Source: Holosporales bacterium
Lineage (GTDB): Bacteria > Pseudomonadota > Alphaproteobacteria > RUG11792
Assembly: GCA_031266135.1 (NCBI GenBank)
Contig: JAISBP010000001.1
Coordinates: 1-64,000 of the forward strand
DNA length: 64,000 nucleotides
Direction: 5' to 3'
The notes beneath the pieces were generated by a model. The model searched no databases, was not told where the DNA came from, and was given only the letters and a program-made list of their open reading frames with translations. Of the stretch, positions 44,318 to 54,264 are shown in pieces. Every line of letters begins with the position of its first letter. Positions within the stretch are counted from its first letter, which is position 1. The position numbers were made by a program, and so were the translations under genes.

Positions 44318-44993
44318 CTAATAGCGATATTTATGATAAAGATATATTGATAGAGCTGTCATTAAAGATGCACATACGATCGGAGCTACGTATGGAGTTA
44401 CCGTCTGCATCCAGTGGTTCCACTGAATGCCTTTCGATCCATACTTTTCATTCAACGCCTTATTGAGTAATGCTGTTCTGAAGGCATAATAGATCGCCTG
44501 CTCTATTAGGACTGCATTTGTATATTCCCCCTGCACCTCTGTGCCGCGTCGCCTATACTCCATAAATCGCATCGTTTCTAAAGCGGAGAATTGTGGATTA
44601 TCTTCACTTATAGGTATTTCGAAATTGGGATCAAACTGCCTTAAAGTAAAACCGAACCCATTCAGCGATGGATCGTGCGAGTATAAAATGCCAAATCCAA
44701 ATCTAAGGCTAGGATTAGCAGTCTGGACGTTTCCCATATAAAAATTCCAGTTATTAGAGAATGCAGGAAGCATATAGCTGCGTCCCGGCGCGTTTATTGC
44801 CTTTTCAAGGAATTCACGACTTGGAAAAAGTTCTCTATCTATGATGCAAGCAGCAACAATTTTATCTTGAATAATTAACTGAAAGATTGCATCTGGACTA
44901 TAAGGAATCCCGTCAATAGAAAAATTAAGGCCGTGTGCTAGGGTTGAGAGAGCAAGTATAGCCCCCCCCTATACTCTTTTTTACTAATTTCAT
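44318..44993 (-). pseudogene. Exported, C-terminally anchored protein interrupted at a G8 tract
   Basis: On the minus strand an ATG at 44993 (GGGGG about eight bases upstream) starts MKLVKKSI, then eight G, and the frame stops after 23 codons. With seven (or ten) G it continues GGAILALSTLAHGLNFSIDG, a proper signal peptide, and runs in one frame to 44318 for about 225 residues. The internal ATG at 44773 begins only the last 151 residues and lacks a signal. The C-terminus holds a membrane segment (VAPIVCASLMTALSIYLY) followed by HKYRY, suggesting a tail anchor. No family recognised. The one-base defect lies in the homopolymer within the hydrophobic core, as expected for a phase-OFF gene. Confidence 0.75.
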
Positions 44994-45130
44994 ATTTAAT
45001 ACCCCCATAATTATACATATAAATATTTAACAATACTTTTCCTATACAGTCTTTCAAGCAAAAGCGTAAGAAATCTCTTCGAATATTATGCTATACTTAT
45101 AAACTTAAGGAATAGTTAATAAAAAAAATA

Positions 45131-46486
45131 TTAATTAAAGAATCTAGAAATCCTTTTTAATACTTCAGATTTACCTAATAATAATATGATTTGAGCTATA
45201 TGCGGGCCATGTGATTTATTCGTTAGAGCCATCCTAATTGGGAGGTATAGATTCTTCCCGGACGCAGATGCCGTATTTTTTACCCTTTCCAGTACTTCAG
45301 TTATTGTCTGATCGTCTAATTCTGCTGCTCCCTCTATTTCATGTGCCAGAGTTTTCAATATCTCTTTTTCTTGGTCTGAGAAATCAACGTGAAAACTGAA
45401 ATCATGAGTAAGTATATTTTGCCATTCTATAAAATCATCGTAACGATTAACATTTTCTCTGATGATCGAAAACGAAGACTCATCCATAATGAACTCATCT
45501 CTAATCCTTTCTTTGACTTCATCATATGATCTATTCATCAGGATTTTCCTATTCAATTTCACGACATCATCGATATCGAACTTCGGAGAATTAGTACTGA
45601 ATTTAGTGATATCAAAATAATCGATGAGATCATTCATACTGGTGAATGATATGGTATCGAGGGATGTCCCGAGTGTTGCCATGAGATCCGCGATCGCCAT
45701 AGAGTCAATGCCATTATCTCTAATCTCGCCGAGGTTCATGCTCCCCAGTCGTTTCGAAAATTGAGAACCATCCTTATTTACAAATAGCGAAATATGAGCA
45801 AAATTAACATTGAACTCATCATTAGATATAGCATTAAACATAGCAATTTGAGCGGCAGTATTGGTGACGTGATCCTGCCCCCTTATAATATGCGTGATTC
45901 CGGAATCAAAATCATCTACAACCGAAGAGAATGTATATAGAAACGTCCCATCCGCCTTCATAATCACGGGATCACTAATACTACGAAGATCATACGAGAT
46001 TTCACCGAGTATAATATCCTGCCATGTCACTGTCTGATCAGGTAATTTAAACCTCCAATACGATGGGACACCACTCTCTCTTAGACCATGCTTCTCACGA
46101 TCGGTGAGATTGAGGGATGTGCGATCATATACCGGAGCTCTTCCATTCGATATGGCATTTCGTCTTTTGTATTCAAGCTCCTCTGACGTTTCAAAACATT
46201 CATATAGAATTCCTCTTTCTATAAGCTGCGCCTTTACTTCCGAATACCTCATCGTTCTTTCAGATTGCTTAAAGAATTCGTCGTGGCGTATACCGAGCCA
46301 TTCTAAATCTTTCATAATTGAAGCTTCATATTCATCCTTAGAACGTAGCGTATCCGAATCATCTATTCTGAGCAAAAACTTTCCATTATTCTTCCTGCAG
46401 AATAAGTAATTTATTATGGCGATTCTAGAATTCCCGATGTGCATATACCCAGTTGGACTGGGGGCAAATCTAACCTTATATCTCAT
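45131..46486 (-). CDS. gltX: Glutamyl-tRNA synthetase
   Basis: A 451-residue class I synthetase. VRFAPSPTGYMHIGNSRIAI holds the HIGH-type motif; the KMSKS-type motif is FSKRLGSMN near residue 245. Many alphaproteobacteria have two GltX proteins, one misacylating tRNA-Gln for the amidotransferase route; which this is cannot be told here. Length is normal. AT-rich. Confidence 0.93.
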   Translation of the reverse strand: MRYKVRFAPSPTGYMHIGNSRIAIINYLFCRKNNGKFLLRIDDSDTLRSKDEYEASIMKDLEWLGIRHDEFFKQSERTMRYSEVKAQLIERGILYECFETSEELEYKRRNAISNGRAPVYDRTSLNLTDREKHGLRESGVPSYWRFKLPDQTVTWQDIILGEISYDLRSISDPVIMKADGTFLYTFSSVVDDFDSGITHIIRGQDHVTNTAAQIAMFNAISNDEFNVNFAHISLFVNKDGSQFSKRLGSMNLGEIRDNGIDSMAIADLMATLGTSLDTISFTSMNDLIDYFDITKFSTNSPKFDIDDVVKLNRKILMNRSYDEVKERIRDEFIMDESSFSIIRENVNRYDDFIEWQNILTHDFSFHVDFSDQEKEILKTLAHEIEGAAELDDQTITEVLERVKNTASASGKNLYLPIRMALTNKSHGPHIAQIILLLGKSEVLKRISRFFN

Positions 46487-46707
46487 GAGTCTCCAGAATC
46501 CGGATGTAACTAACCCACATTATCTCATCAACAAACAAAGCGTTCCAGGAGAAAAATTGTTGATCATAGTATATTAAATCCGTGCATGGGGCCTTAGACC
46601 TGTATCAAAGTATGTGAATTTGTACAGTGGATTGCATTGTTTTCGTTTTTTATTTATCGTAAAATGATTCGTCGTTTTGTTGTTGTATTTGTCTCCTTGT
46701 TAAAAGA

Positions 46708-47772
46708 TTGCGGAACAGTTGTTTTTTACCTACCTTTGTTTGTTTGTTACTTAATCTTTATAACTCTTTTGCTGCGAATAATACGAAGAAAGCGGAGATT
46801 GCCGTTGAATACGGATGTGCTAAGAAGGTACTTCGTGCCGATCGCGCATTAGAAAAACGGTTCCCAGCGTCGTTGACTAAAGTCATGACTCTGTATTTGT
46901 TATTTAAGGCCATCAGTGAGAAAAAAGTAAGTTTCAATACCAGGTTTAAGGTCTCTAAATTTGCGGTCCGTCAGCCACCGAGTAAGCTCGGGTTAAAAGT
47001 CGGCGAAAAGATCATGGTCTCAGATCTAATAAAGGCAATGGTCGTAAAATCTGCGAATGATGCGGCCGTGGTCGTGGCGGAAGGTCTCTGCGGCAGTGTC
47101 TCGAAATTTTGCCTCCTGATGAATAGGATGGCCATTAAACTCGGCATGGTCAAAACCCACTTCGAAAATCCATCGGGATTGCCGGATGCCAGACAGATAA
47201 CATGCGCCAAAGATATCGCAGTCCTAGGAATGGCATTGTACAGGGATTTTCCGCAGTACTGGCACTTTCTTTCACTGAAATCCTTTAAATATCGGAATCA
47301 AACGCACATGACACATTGCAAGATTCTGAAATGGTATAAAGGTACCGACGGTGGCAAGACGGGATTCACGAATGCTTCTGGCTATAATTTACTAGTTACA
47401 GCTGAAAAATTTAATAAATTTGGAAGATCGAAGAGGGTGTTTGTCGTTGTATTCGGTGGCAATACGAGTAAAACTCGAGATCTTTGCGCTGCACATCTTT
47501 TGAATAGCTGTTTAAAAGATTATAATATTTGTAGTACATCAAAGGCAAAAGATGTGCTTCACACAGTCCGAAAGCATAAAAGTTTATCGAGACAAATTGA
47601 GAAGGCAGATAAATCTACCCTAGAAGAAACAATCTTTGAGCTAGATTCCGTGGCTGTAAGCGAGATTCTAAAGAGTAATGAAGTAGATCAGTATCAATTA
47701 GACAAATTATACGAAAACGAAGAAGGCGTCGTCCAGATAATAGAAGAGGGAATAGTATTTCATAAAAAATAG
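46708..47772 (+). CDS. dacA: D-alanyl-D-alanine carboxypeptidase (PBP5/6 type)
   Basis: A 354-residue low-molecular-weight PBP that trims the terminal D-Ala of peptidoglycan stem peptides in the periplasm. Motifs: Ser55 in ASLTKVM (SxxK), KSANDAA (SxN) and GGKTGFTNASG (KTG). A signal peptide (LPTFVCLLLNLYNSFA) is read only from a TTG at 46708. An ATG at 46664 lies in another frame and would need a shift in the T6 run at about 46723 to join. The C-terminal domain is short and lacks the classic amphipathic anchor, with an acidic end. Confidence 0.88.
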   Translation: MRNSCFLPTFVCLLLNLYNSFAANNTKKAEIAVEYGCAKKVLRADRALEKRFPASLTKVMTLYLLFKAISEKKVSFNTRFKVSKFAVRQPPSKLGLKVGEKIMVSDLIKAMVVKSANDAAVVVAEGLCGSVSKFCLLMNRMAIKLGMVKTHFENPSGLPDARQITCAKDIAVLGMALYRDFPQYWHFLSLKSFKYRNQTHMTHCKILKWYKGTDGGKTGFTNASGYNLLVTAEKFNKFGRSKRVFVVVFGGNTSKTRDLCAAHLLNSCLKDYNICSTSKAKDVLHTVRKHKSLSRQIEKADKSTLEETIFELDSVAVSEILKSNEVDQYQLDKLYENEEGVVQIIEEGIVFHKK

Positions 47773-47992
47773 ATCTTTGATAATTCCATTCTCATATAAT
47801 TAAATCATAACTCGTGGTAAATTTGCACATTTCATTGCAACATTGAGTCGAGTAATATAGTTTTCAAGATCTCTAATCAAGACGAATCACTCACTGTAAT
47901 CGCCGCGATAACTGTCATAGCAATTGACCTTCTGGACTTTGTGGCAACTTTAGTATCTAATAGCGATGTCTGCTTAGATAGGATCTAGAGTT
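47773..47992. other. Short intergenic region
   Basis: AT-rich; no gene or repeat seen. Confidence 0.3.
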
Positions 47993-49276
47993 ATGTTACA
48001 GAGCATGAGGATAAACGGTGGAAGCCCTATCAATGGCACCATCGAGATTAGTGGTTCGAAAAATCTAGCGCTGCCGGCTTTGGCTGCCGCTCTGTTGACA
48101 GATAAAGATGTAACACTACACAACGTGCCGAATCTCGAAGACGTCAAGTCAATGCTAAATCTCCTGTTTCATCTTGGCGTTGATATGGGAAGCCTTGAAA
48201 ATGGGACCATCACCCTCACGTCTAAGGATCTCAAGACATTTAACGCGGAGTATGATTTTGTTCGAAAAATGAGGGCATCAATTTTAGTTTTGGGACCTCT
48301 TGTATCTCGATTTAAAAAGGCTTCCGTTTCTTTGCCGGGTGGATGTGCTATCGGTGCCAGAGGAGTTGATCTTCATATAAAGGCCCTGGAGCATATGGGA
48401 GCGAATATAACCATCGAAAATGGATATATTAACGCCTCTGCTCCGCATGGTCTCATTGGCTGTGATATCAACTTTCCGATCTCGACGGTAACTGGAACTG
48501 AAAATATAATCATGGCTGCTTCGTTGGCAAAGGGCACCACCAGGATTATAAATGCCGCGATGGAACCGGAGATTACGGCGTTGGCAGAACTCCTCATAGG
48601 GATGGGCGCTAAAATCAAAGGACACGGTACTTCAATTATCACGATAGTTGGGGTGGAGGCCCTAAGTGGAACCAGCTTTACGATATTGCCTGATCGAATA
48701 GAGACCGGTACGTACGCCATCGCCGCGGCTTTGACTAACGGGAAATTACTCCTCAAAAACTGTAAATACGATCATCTTTCGTCATTTTTCGAAACATTGC
48801 ACCTAGCTGGAATTGCTAATAAAGTATATCGAAGAGTAGACTGTGAGCATGATGATATAGAGGTATGGAGGGAACGCGATATAATAAATCCGGTGAACAT
48901 TCAGACCGCTCCATTCCCTGGGTTTGCAACGGATCTACAAGCTCAGTTCATGACCCTCATGACGATCTGTGACGGAACTTCGTCTATCACCGAGAACATA
49001 TTTGAAAATAGGTTTATGCACATCCCTGAACTCTCGAGAATGGGAGCCAACATATCAGTGTACGGCAAAACTGCAATCGTGACTGGGCAGTCATATCTCA
49101 AAGGAACCAACGTTATGGCAACAGATTTAAGAGCTTCTGTCTCGCTGGTACTGGCCGGCCTAGTTGCCCGTGGAGAAACCATCGTCAATAGACTTTATCA
49201 TATAGATCGCGGATACGAAAACATCGATTGCAAACTTCAAATGTGCGGAGCAAAAATCGAACGATTCACTGCCTAA
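47993..49276 (+). CDS. murA: UDP-N-acetylglucosamine 1-carboxyvinyltransferase
   Basis: A 427-residue enzyme of the EPSP-synthase fold that transfers enolpyruvate to UDP-GlcNAc, the first committed step of peptidoglycan synthesis. GSKNLALPALAAALLT at the N-terminus, catalytic Cys118 in SLPGGCAIGARGVDLHI (the fosfomycin target), and FATDLQAQFMTL plus DLRASVSLVLAGL near the C-terminus. Convergent with mutS, eleven bases apart. Confidence 0.96.
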   Translation: MLQSMRINGGSPINGTIEISGSKNLALPALAAALLTDKDVTLHNVPNLEDVKSMLNLLFHLGVDMGSLENGTITLTSKDLKTFNAEYDFVRKMRASILVLGPLVSRFKKASVSLPGGCAIGARGVDLHIKALEHMGANITIENGYINASAPHGLIGCDINFPISTVTGTENIIMAASLAKGTTRIINAAMEPEITALAELLIGMGAKIKGHGTSIITIVGVEALSGTSFTILPDRIETGTYAIAAALTNGKLLLKNCKYDHLSSFFETLHLAGIANKVYRRVDCEHDDIEVWRERDIINPVNIQTAPFPGFATDLQAQFMTLMTICDGTSSITENIFENRFMHIPELSRMGANISVYGKTAIVTGQSYLKGTNVMATDLRASVSLVLAGLVARGETIVNRLYHIDRGYENIDCKLQMCGAKIERFTA

Positions 49277-49287
49277 GGTTTGCCATA

Positions 49288-51732
49288 TCAGCTCGTGGTA
49301 TTTTGATCCTTCAGTATCTCTTGTGCCCTTAATATAACTTTCTCAGGGAAGCCGGCGAGGGCCGCCACATTGATCCCATATGATCTATCGGCGAATCCTT
49401 CCTCGATCCTATGGAGGAACACTATCCTATCATTCCAATCCTCGACTTTCACCGTCAAGAACCCGACGTTCCCGATGTATTCCTTGAGTTTCCCCAATTC
49501 ATGATAATGAGTTGCAAACAGTGTTCGCGCTCTAATATTATTGGCCAACTCTTCGATGACGGCCCAGGCGATCGCGAGGCCATCGTACGTCGCGGTTCCT
49601 CGCCCTATTTCATCCAGAATGATCAGAGATTTCTCACCAGCCTGCCGCAGGATGGTGGCCGTCTCGAGCATCTCGACCATGAACGTCGATTTCCCTGTCG
49701 ATATATCGTCCGAAGCTCCGACCCTGCAGAAAATCCTATCGACGATGCCGATTTCAGCGTCCGTCGCCGGCACGAACGACCCTATCTGGGCCATTATCGT
49801 GATGATCGCATTCTGGCGGAGGTACGTACTTTTTCCCCCCATATTGGGGCCCGTCAGTATGGATATCTCATGGCCATCCGTTAGATTGCAGTCATTCGGT
49901 ACGAATTTCAGGCCATTATTACGGAGACTATTTTCGACGACCGGATGCCGACCATCCCTAATGATCAGCCGTTTATCGTTCGTGAAGGCCGGCCTAGAAT
50001 ATCCATTACCTATGGCGAGATGCGCGAACGATGTGATGACATCTATAAAGGAGATATTATCGGATACCTGGCGTATAGTGTCCTTAACACACGATATTCT
50101 ATGGGTTATATTCTCGAATACCTCCATCTCGCGTCGCTTTAAATTAGATTCTGCAGAATAAACCTTGGAGGCTATATCACCCAGTTCCCGCGTGGTATAG
50201 CGGATGCACGACCCCAGCGTCTGCCTATGAATAAAGGTATACGGAACCTTCGAGACATACGCCGGAGATATCTCTATGAAATATCCGATTACTCCATTAT
50301 TCTTGATCTTCAGGGTCTGGATACCAGTCTCTTCTGCATATGCCTTCTGCATCTTCTGGATTATGTATTCGCCATTGTCCATCAGCTCCATATATTCATC
50401 TAGATCATGATCGTAGCCTTTTTTTATGAATCCACCATCCCGGGCCAGTACCGGCGGTTCATCAACGATGGCCGAATTTATGATGTCTAGAACGGGCATC
50501 AATTGATCGAATACTAGCCGCAATCCCTTTAGATACTCGAAGCTCGATATCATCTGCTCTAGGGCCATCGCTTTTTCGAGGGCAACGGCGATGCATTTCA
50601 GATCCCTGGGCCCTGCCCTTCCGATCAGTATCCTCGCTAAGGCTCTCTCTATATCGGGGAAATGTTTCAGGGTATGCCGAACCTCCCGCAATAGATCCTG
50701 CCGCGCCACAAAGAACTCAACGAATCCCAGACGCTTCTCAATTTTCCCCATATTGACGAGGGGTTGCATGAGCCATCGTCCGAGGAGTCTGGCACCCTGT
50801 GACGTCATCGTCTCATCGATTTCGGAGAGGAGGCTACCTCTTTTATTACCGCTTTGAGTAACCGTTATCTCGAGGCTCCTGCGAGTAAAGTGATCGAGAT
50901 ACATATAATCCGAGTGCCTGATAAGCTTAGGGACAGATAGGCCGGCCTTGAGGTTTTGGTATACCTCCGCCACATATTCAGCGATCTCAGAGGCGGCCTC
51001 CAATGCACATTCGGAAAATTCTCCGAAGGCATCGATGAAACTGACGTTGAAGAACGCCGCCAATCTCTTACTCGACGATTGGTTCATGAACTTCGCACTA
51101 GGAATGGCGATGATGATAGATTTATACGGATCTATACATTCGAGGAATTCCTTTTTGGATAAAAGATTGTCGGGGCAAAGTATTTCGGATGGCGATATCT
51201 TGGAGATCGCCGATAAAATATCGTTATAATTGATTTGTTCGACGTAGAAGCGCCCCGTCGAAACATCGGCGTAGGCAATCCCGAGGTCATCACCAGACCT
51301 ATTCGATATCGCGAATAGGAAATTATTATTCTTTTCCTGCAGCATGGACTGTTCGACGATCGTGCCACTCGATACAATCCGCACGACCTTTCGATCGATC
51401 GGGCCCTTGCATCCCCGTAATTTGGCCTCAGCTGGAGTCTCTGTCTGATCGCAAATCGCTACCCTATGCCCATTTTTGACGAGCTTCGTGAGATACATCT
51501 CGTGGGCATGCCATGGGATACCACACATAGGCGCTCCCTGACGCTGCGTCAAGACTAGACCAAGTTCTTTGGCCGCCTCAACCGCATCATCAAAGAAGAG
51601 CTCATAGAAATCCCCGAGCCTAAAAAGCAGGAAGCAATCGGGGTGCTCCTGCTTGATGGCCCCATATTGCTTCATCATCGGAGAATCTGGGACTGTCTTA
51701 CTCACGGCCTTTTTCGTCGAAACTGCATCCAT
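49288..51732 (-). CDS. mutS: DNA mismatch repair protein MutS
   Basis: An 814-residue mismatch-binding ATPase. The mismatch-contacting FYE motif is in RLGDFYELFFDDA near the N-terminus; connector, core and clamp domains follow; the ATPase has LTGPNMGGKSTYLRQNA (Walker A), SLIILDEIGRGTATYDG (Walker B) and ATHYHEL. Slightly short at the C-terminus. An intact mutS means homopolymer slippage is at least partly under repair, relevant to the poly-G tracts. Confidence 0.96.
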   Translation of the reverse strand: MDAVSTKKAVSKTVPDSPMMKQYGAIKQEHPDCFLLFRLGDFYELFFDDAVEAAKELGLVLTQRQGAPMCGIPWHAHEMYLTKLVKNGHRVAICDQTETPAEAKLRGCKGPIDRKVVRIVSSGTIVEQSMLQEKNNNFLFAISNRSGDDLGIAYADVSTGRFYVEQINYNDILSAISKISPSEILCPDNLLSKKEFLECIDPYKSIIIAIPSAKFMNQSSSKRLAAFFNVSFIDAFGEFSECALEAASEIAEYVAEVYQNLKAGLSVPKLIRHSDYMYLDHFTRRSLEITVTQSGNKRGSLLSEIDETMTSQGARLLGRWLMQPLVNMGKIEKRLGFVEFFVARQDLLREVRHTLKHFPDIERALARILIGRAGPRDLKCIAVALEKAMALEQMISSFEYLKGLRLVFDQLMPVLDIINSAIVDEPPVLARDGGFIKKGYDHDLDEYMELMDNGEYIIQKMQKAYAEETGIQTLKIKNNGVIGYFIEISPAYVSKVPYTFIHRQTLGSCIRYTTRELGDIASKVYSAESNLKRREMEVFENITHRISCVKDTIRQVSDNISFIDVITSFAHLAIGNGYSRPAFTNDKRLIIRDGRHPVVENSLRNNGLKFVPNDCNLTDGHEISILTGPNMGGKSTYLRQNAIITIMAQIGSFVPATDAEIGIVDRIFCRVGASDDISTGKSTFMVEMLETATILRQAGEKSLIILDEIGRGTATYDGLAIAWAVIEELANNIRARTLFATHYHELGKLKEYIGNVGFLTVKVEDWNDRIVFLHRIEEGFADRSYGINVAALAGFPEKVILRAQEILKDQNTTS

Positions 51733-51743
51733 TCGTGATATCG

Positions 51744-51775
51744 TAGAATATTACGGGATGCATCATGATAAGGGA
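51744..51775. repeat. Direct repeat flanking exported gene (left)
   Basis: 32 bases just upstream of mutS that recur at 52663-52694 with 29 identities. The exported gene at 51855-52517 lies between the two. Confidence 0.75.
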
Positions 51776-51854
51776 AGCGAAATAACCCTGCTGCCATTTG
51801 AGGAGAGTTAGGAGAAGAATCTATAGCGCATTCCCTCTATTCTGCGAGCAGTGT

Positions 51855-52517
51855 TTATTGCGGAGGAGCGGCTTCTCCACCAGCTGCCGCCAATTCTGCT
51901 TCCACTTCCGTCTTCAATTGCGCTGCCACACTCGTCAGGGCAGCTTGCAGTTTATCCTTCAATTCTAAAAATTTATCGTTGAACTCGGTACTGATATACA
52001 AAGCCAGATTATCTGCCCCCCTTGTTAATTGTTGCGCTCCATCTGCATCATTTTTGAAATAATCTGTTGTAGAAACAGCGTCACCCATCTCAGCAAATCC
52101 TTGTGCAGCATCACGGATCTGATCGGTTACTATTTTATCTAACTTTATTCGCAAACCCTGCTTTACACCGTCAGCCATGTCGTCTGGCAGTATCCCTAGT
52201 TCTTTGTACCAGGAATCCTTCTTATGATTAGCTTCTGTGTTTCCTTGTCTTGCATCCAGGAGATCCATAAGAACCGTTTGCACAGGATTTGAATCTGAGA
52301 CTTCTACGAGCTCTTTTCCCTCGCCGGTTTTTGCCTGGATTTCCATAAGCCCTACTCCCTTATCTGCTTGAGCATCGTAAGAGATTTGTCCGCTCCCACT
52401 TTTGAAATTCACAGTTTGACCGTTGAGCTCCATTGTATCGCTTGCGTTCACTACACCTGGCATGGAAAGCGCCAGCAAGGCCAATCCCACCATTATCATC
52501 CGTTTTTGATTCAACAT
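51855..52517 (-). CDS. Exported protein of unknown function
   Basis: A 220-residue protein. The start MLNQKRMIMVGLALLALSMP (52517) gives a standard signal peptide with cleavage after VVNA; the longer frame adds 21 unlikely residues. The first mature part is a short beta-type segment (MELNGQTVNFKSGSGQIS), then a helical region and a coiled, acidic C-terminus (KDKLQAALTSVAAQLKTEVE). No family recognised. The gene sits between direct repeats derived from the mutS upstream region. Confidence 0.65.
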   Translation of the reverse strand: MLNQKRMIMVGLALLALSMPGVVNASDTMELNGQTVNFKSGSGQISYDAQADKGVGLMEIQAKTGEGKELVEVSDSNPVQTVLMDLLDARQGNTEANHKKDSWYKELGILPDDMADGVKQGLRIKLDKIVTDQIRDAAQGFAEMGDAVSTTDYFKNDADGAQQLTRGADNLALYISTEFNDKFLELKDKLQAALTSVAAQLKTEVEAELAAAGGEAAPPQ

Positions 52518-52662
52518 ACATACACCATGAAAATATTTACTCTTACTATTAAGTATAAACATAATTGAATCGGATGTCAAAATTCTTGGATACCCTCCTC
52601 AACAACGAGAAGTTATCGTCAATTCTTGACAGCATATATTATTTTATCAAATTATAATATCT

Positions 52663-52694
52663 TAGAATATTACGAGATGCATCATGAGAACGGA
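52663..52694. repeat. Direct repeat flanking exported gene (right)
   Basis: Partner of 51744-51775 (29 of 32 bases the same). Confidence 0.75.
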
Positions 52695-52827
52695 AGGAAA
52701 GTGAAAAATAACAACGTAGAACTTACAATACCTATAACGAATACCCACCTATTCATCATCTGCCTAGATCGGATCTATCAAGCGCACCCGCAATTCATTT
52801 TAGGCTATTTATCATGAATTTGGTAGA

Positions 52828-53580
52828 TTATGACTTAAATGGTTTCCGACGGGGCAAGGAAACACCAGTAGTCTTACCGCTTTTGGGTAATCTAGCAGAG
52901 AGCGGCGGCTTTCCTCGTGATTCTAAGCTGGAGACCTTAGGTTGTGAAGGACGAGGATCTGGAGCACCTCTTAGAACTTTCCCACCTCCAGCTGATGATT
53001 TAGGAGGCTTCTGTGCGGGGAGATGCGCACTAGGAGAGTCCGAAACTGCAACTGCCTGAGACGCATCAGGTTCTGGCGGCTCTGTCTCTGCTGGACTAGG
53101 CCAACAGGTTGGCCAGGGGTAGTAAGGCTTCGGGAAATCTGTACCATCTGCCGAACAGAAAATAGAGATTATCTGAAGCCATTCAGGTGTGCCTACTAAT
53201 CCAACATGTAAGACTTTCCTCACTGGGCCAGGTGGACCGAAATACGGAACCCCGACACTCTGCAATGTAGTCCTCCCCAAATTAATTGGAACTAAGATCG
53301 AGGTTGAACCTGAGCCTATTTGTACCGTTGCAGATTCGGGTTGACCAATGATCATTGTTGGATAGTTAAGACAATAAAAAACTGGCTCCTCAGGGATGGA
53401 TGGATGTAAGAATACTGTCCGATCGTTGGATTGATACGCTACATCTGAGCCAATCTTCGTTATCCTATAATCTTGAACAGGGTTTCCTACTTCGATTCTA
53501 AACAATTGATACTCCGTTGCTTCGCCCCTAATTCCGCTCATGATCAACAACAGAGATACTTTAGCTAGCTTTTTCATCAT
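52828..53580 (-). CDS. Exported protein with basic disordered C-terminus
   Basis: A 250-residue protein starting MMKKLAKVSLLLIMSGIRGEA (signal peptide; the longer frame adds eight residues). The body (about 25-165) looks like an all-beta domain (VFYCLNYPTMIIGQPESATV, SILVPINLGRTTLQSVGVPY). From about 170 it is Pro/Ser/Lys/Arg-rich and probably disordered, ending in a basic tail (LPRRKPFKS). No family recognised. An inverted repeat ACAGGT-TCTC-ACCTGT (53592-53607) lies just upstream of the start and might be an operator or hairpin. Confidence 0.65.
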   Translation of the reverse strand: MMKKLAKVSLLLIMSGIRGEATEYQLFRIEVGNPVQDYRITKIGSDVAYQSNDRTVFLHPSIPEEPVFYCLNYPTMIIGQPESATVQIGSGSTSILVPINLGRTTLQSVGVPYFGPPGPVRKVLHVGLVGTPEWLQIISIFCSADGTDFPKPYYPWPTCWPSPAETEPPEPDASQAVAVSDSPSAHLPAQKPPKSSAGGGKVLRGAPDPRPSQPKVSSLESRGKPPLSARLPKSGKTTGVSLPRRKPFKS

Positions 53581-53591
53581 TGATTTGCAGT

Positions 53592-53607
53592 GACAGGTTC
53601 TCACCTG
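53592..53607. promoter_or_regulatory. Short palindrome upstream of exported gene
   Basis: ACAGGTTCTCACCTGT, perfect six-base arms, 12 bases before the ATG at 53580. Could block or tune translation, or bind a regulator. Confidence 0.25.
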
Positions 53608-53669
53608 TGCAGCACTGTATCACAAAATTTCAATAATGACAATCATATTAATAGATTTATTTTATCTTT

Positions 53670-53745
53670 TTCCTGATCTTGACGCATTTGACGCATCTAG
53701 GATCCGCGTCCAGTATCTCGAATTCCAGATTCTGCTTTTGCCTGA
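53670..53745 (-). repeat. Duplicated fragment of the corC 3' end
   Basis: 76 bases matching 54771-54846 (the last coding part of corC) at 72 positions. It has no gene of its own and marks one side of the block holding the small exported gene and several repeats. Confidence 0.85.
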
Positions 53746-53831
53746 TGGAGTTTTTTCTAATTTCTTATAGAAACTGAGGTTAATTAGGAATTAGAATGAA
53801 ACTGATGGCAGTCATATAGGAGAAAGGACCC

Positions 53832-53987
53832 ATGAACAAAGCATTCAACATGTGTAAGTTTATCGCAGCAGTCTGGATGATTACGCTGATCGCAGGAGAG
53901 ATGCAGGACGCGGCGGCAAATAGCCAGCCAGACAGGATGATCACAGCGAAGCCAGAGAAAGAGAACACTGCCCAGCAGAAGGAATAG
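53832..53987 (+). CDS. Very small exported protein
   Basis: A 51-residue frame with AGAAAGGA six bases upstream. MNKAFNMCKFIAAVWMITLI is a signal-peptide-like start, likely cleaved after DAAA, leaving a charged peptide of about 22 residues (NSQPDRMITAKPEKENTAQQ and on). No family recognised. It lies between the corC fragment and repeat C copy 6, five bases before the latter. Confidence 0.5.
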   Translation: MNKAFNMCKFIAAVWMITLIAGEMQDAAANSQPDRMITAKPEKENTAQQKE

Positions 53988-53992
53988 ACATT

Positions 53993-54147
53993 AGGCTTCT
54001 TTCGAAACCTTCAGAATCAGATCTTATGGAAGGAGACCCGGCACGCAGAACCGCAGTGTACTCGAGTGTACATCAAGGAGATGGAGGTATTCGAGTACTG
54101 GATTGACGCAGTAGAAGACTGGTTGTGGAGAGTTAGGGAAGAAGTCT
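53993..54147 (+). repeat. Repeat C copy 6 (about 155 bp)
   Basis: AGGCTTCTTTCGAAACC at the left and GGAAGAAGTCT at the right. Contains TTCAGAATCAG and CGCAGAACCGCAGTGTACTC; family frame LSKPSESDLMEGDPARRTAV. Confidence 0.85.
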
Positions 54148-54152
54148 ATTAG

Positions 54153-54174
54153 CTCACAGGCTAAGGCCTGTGAG
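54153..54174. terminator. Perfect stem-loop, possible terminator
   Basis: CTCACAGGC and GCCTGTGAG pair over nine bases around TAAG, followed by TAGTTGTTT. Could terminate transcription of the small gene at 53832. Confidence 0.45.
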
Positions 54175-54264
54175 TAGTTGTTTCCCAGGGCTAAATCCTA
54201 AAAGTATCACCTAAAGAATAATTCATGTTTCAACGGAGTTATATTTCGATGTATAGGAAGAATA

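Noticed and set aside
44284-44466. 60-codon plus-strand frame
   Set aside because: Antisense to the interrupted exported gene and without start signals.
46637-46852. 71-codon frame overlapping dacA
   Set aside because: Shadow of the dacA signal-peptide region; noted only as an alternative start frame.
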